Both the position numbers and the translations under genes were made by a program. From positions 43,411,180-43,475,179 of the forward strand of contig CM034240.1 in the NCBI GenBank assembly GCA_019916065.1: 64,000 bases of DNA, in the 5' to 3' direction. Under the pieces are notes generated by a model. The model saw nothing but the letters and a program-made list of their open reading frames with translations. It ran no database searches and was not told where the DNA came from. How positions within the stretch are numbered: position 1 is the stretch's first letter; each line of letters opens with the position of its first letter. Shown piece after piece: positions 62,796 to 64,000 of this stretch. This stretch comes from Vitellaria paradoxa. Taxonomy: Eukaryota; Streptophyta; Magnoliopsida; Ericales; Sapotaceae.

Positions 62796-64000
62796 CTTCT
62801 GCGTCCTGAGATCCTGAAAAACACAGGAAGATGGAGAAAAGGTTATGGAGCAGTTTAAAATCTAGTTAACTGACTAACAGATAATAAGTTAAAAGAAAAG
62901 TTAGGCACATAAAGACTCGAAGGTAACGATAATGATACTGAGGGTTGGAGGTGTCCTTTGCCAGCTACAGGTCGGGAGGACCCGTCAGCTAACGTAAGAC
63001 GATGAGTGGTGGTAATCAAATCAGAAAAAAAGAAGGATTACCTGATACATGAGCACTAGCACCAGAGTCAAGAATCCATTGTGGAGCAGATGAGGTGGAG
63101 AAACAAGCACTATTACCTGAATGGGCCAAAGTGGCAGTGGAACTGGAAGAGCGAGAGATCCGAAGAGCTTGCACAATAGCATCCAACTCAGCAGGAGAGA
63201 AGGGAGCCTGAGAAACTACCCCTGAGTTAACAGGATCACTTGTACCAGAAGTAGAACCAGAGGCTACTTCAGAGCTAGTAGAATCAGTAGTAACATGGTG
63301 AGCTTGATCAGGACGACCATATTTCTTCCAGCAATAAGGCTCTGTGTGATTTGTACCACCACAATGATTAACTTTTGGTGCCGCGTCCCGAACTGCGACC
63401 ACCACCCCAGAATTACGGCCCATACCACGTGAGCCACCACGAGATCCTCCATGACCTCCAGAACTATTAATCAAAGCAGCAGAGTCTGTCCCACTGGAAG
63501 CAGATGATGTTGAACGGGGATGATGACCCAGGGAAGATCGTTGCAACCGAGAATAAGCACTGGCTAAAGAAGGAATAGTCTCCCCAGCCAAAAACTGATC
63601 TCTGTAACTACGAAAATCATCATTTAGTCCTGCCAGCAGAAGAACAGTCATAAGCTCATTCCATTGTCCCATCATCTCCGCTTTAGTCTCAGGAAAGGGA
63701 CGAAGTTACAAGAGACGATCACCAAGGGCTTTAAGTGTGCTGTAATAATCAGATAGTGATCTATCTCCCTGTCGGAGAGAAAAGAGTTGCTCGTACGCCG
63801 CAAAAACTTCTGAAATATTACTACGCTGAGAGAACGAATCAGCTAAAGAATCCCAGATTGCCTTAGAGGTGTTACACAAGGATACAGTTCGAAAAACTGA
63901 AGGTTGAGACTGTGCCATAACCAACTCATAACATTAGCATCAATAGCTCGCCATTGCGAATACGTGGGAGATGTTGAGTCTGGAGGAGAATCCGTAATGT
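62796..64000 (-). pseudogene. Copia gag and protease, frame-broken, 5' end outside window
   Basis: Gag packages the RNA; the aspartic protease cuts the polyprotein. The gag part includes AIWDSLADSFSQRSNISEVF and GLNDDFRSYRDQFLAGETIP, separated by an in-frame TAA at about 63,706. The zinc knuckle reads VNHCGGTNHTEPYCW, so the first cysteine of the CX2CX4HX4C set is valine. The protease motif WILDSGASAHVSG is followed by a frame shift at a T-run (about 63,026), and the rest (HRLTLADGSS, then NFSFNLLSVSQLT) reads on in another frame to about 62,865. The frame also shifts close to 63,930 near the window edge. Confidence 0.85.

Larger units (their letters stand above)
59589..64000 (-). mobile_element. 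Degenerate Ty1/copia LTR retrotransposon, continues past the window
   Basis: Reading the minus strand from 64,000 gives gag, protease, integrase, reverse transcriptase and RNase H, the copia order with integrase before RT, then a polypurine tract and LTR. Every catalytic block is recognisable but the single long frame is broken by several stops and frame shifts, many at homopolymer runs. The 5' LTR and the start of gag lie outside the window. It lies antisense to VHA-C, beyond its last visible exon. Confidence 0.9.

Overview
The window is nuclear DNA of a flowering plant, most likely a eudicot with a fairly large genome. It is very AT-rich, the genes carry many GT-AG introns, and three protein genes plus one microRNA hairpin sit in a sea of MITEs, SINEs, CACTA-like elements and LTR retrotransposons. 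The species cannot be named from the sequence.

Layout. Positions 1-8,070 hold no gene, only small repeats, including two tRNA-derived SINEs with target duplications. A three-exon CASP-like membrane protein gene lies at 8,234-9,108 (+) behind a CT microsatellite and TATA box. From 9.1 to 30.2 kb there is no supported protein gene. That stretch holds a second SINE copy, a perfect 98-bp palindrome, a CACTA-like element with an ~810-bp-arm inverted repeat, an LTR-like segment with six exact 34-bp G-box-type repeats, a 3.4-kb orphan LTR, and a second CACTA-like element with a 3-bp target duplication. A miR169-type hairpin lies at about 30,325-30,497 (+).

The gene-rich part follows. A twelve-exon gene for the LCB2 subunit of serine palmitoyltransferase occupies 33,042-38,647 (+). 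All its splice sites are intact, but one base is missing in exon 7, before the exon with the cofactor lysine. The 5' part of a V-ATPase subunit C gene (VHA-C/DET3 type) starts at 43,620 (+), and eight exons (288 codons) run to 51,100. Its last ~87 codons are not in the window.

Beyond exon 8 the DNA is retrotransposon. A complete 6.6-kb non-autonomous element (51,263-57,854, minus strand) has two LTRs, a 5-bp target duplication (CCTAG), only a broken gag, and an internal array of about ten 86-bp repeats. A broken Ty1/copia element (about 59,589 to beyond 64,000, minus strand) follows. Either VHA-C has a very long intron 8 filled with these elements, or its 3' end has been lost.

The genes do not form one pathway. 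CASP-like proteins are plasma-membrane scaffolds, LCB2 makes sphingoid bases in the ER, subunit C couples the V1 and V0 sectors of the proton pump, and miR169 targets NF-YA transcripts. I found no wholly new gene system. The most notable items are the LCB2 frameshift, the missing VHA-C exons, the divergent MIR169, the large hairpin element, the 34-bp G-box array, the perfect palindrome and the gag-only retrotransposon with its minisatellite.
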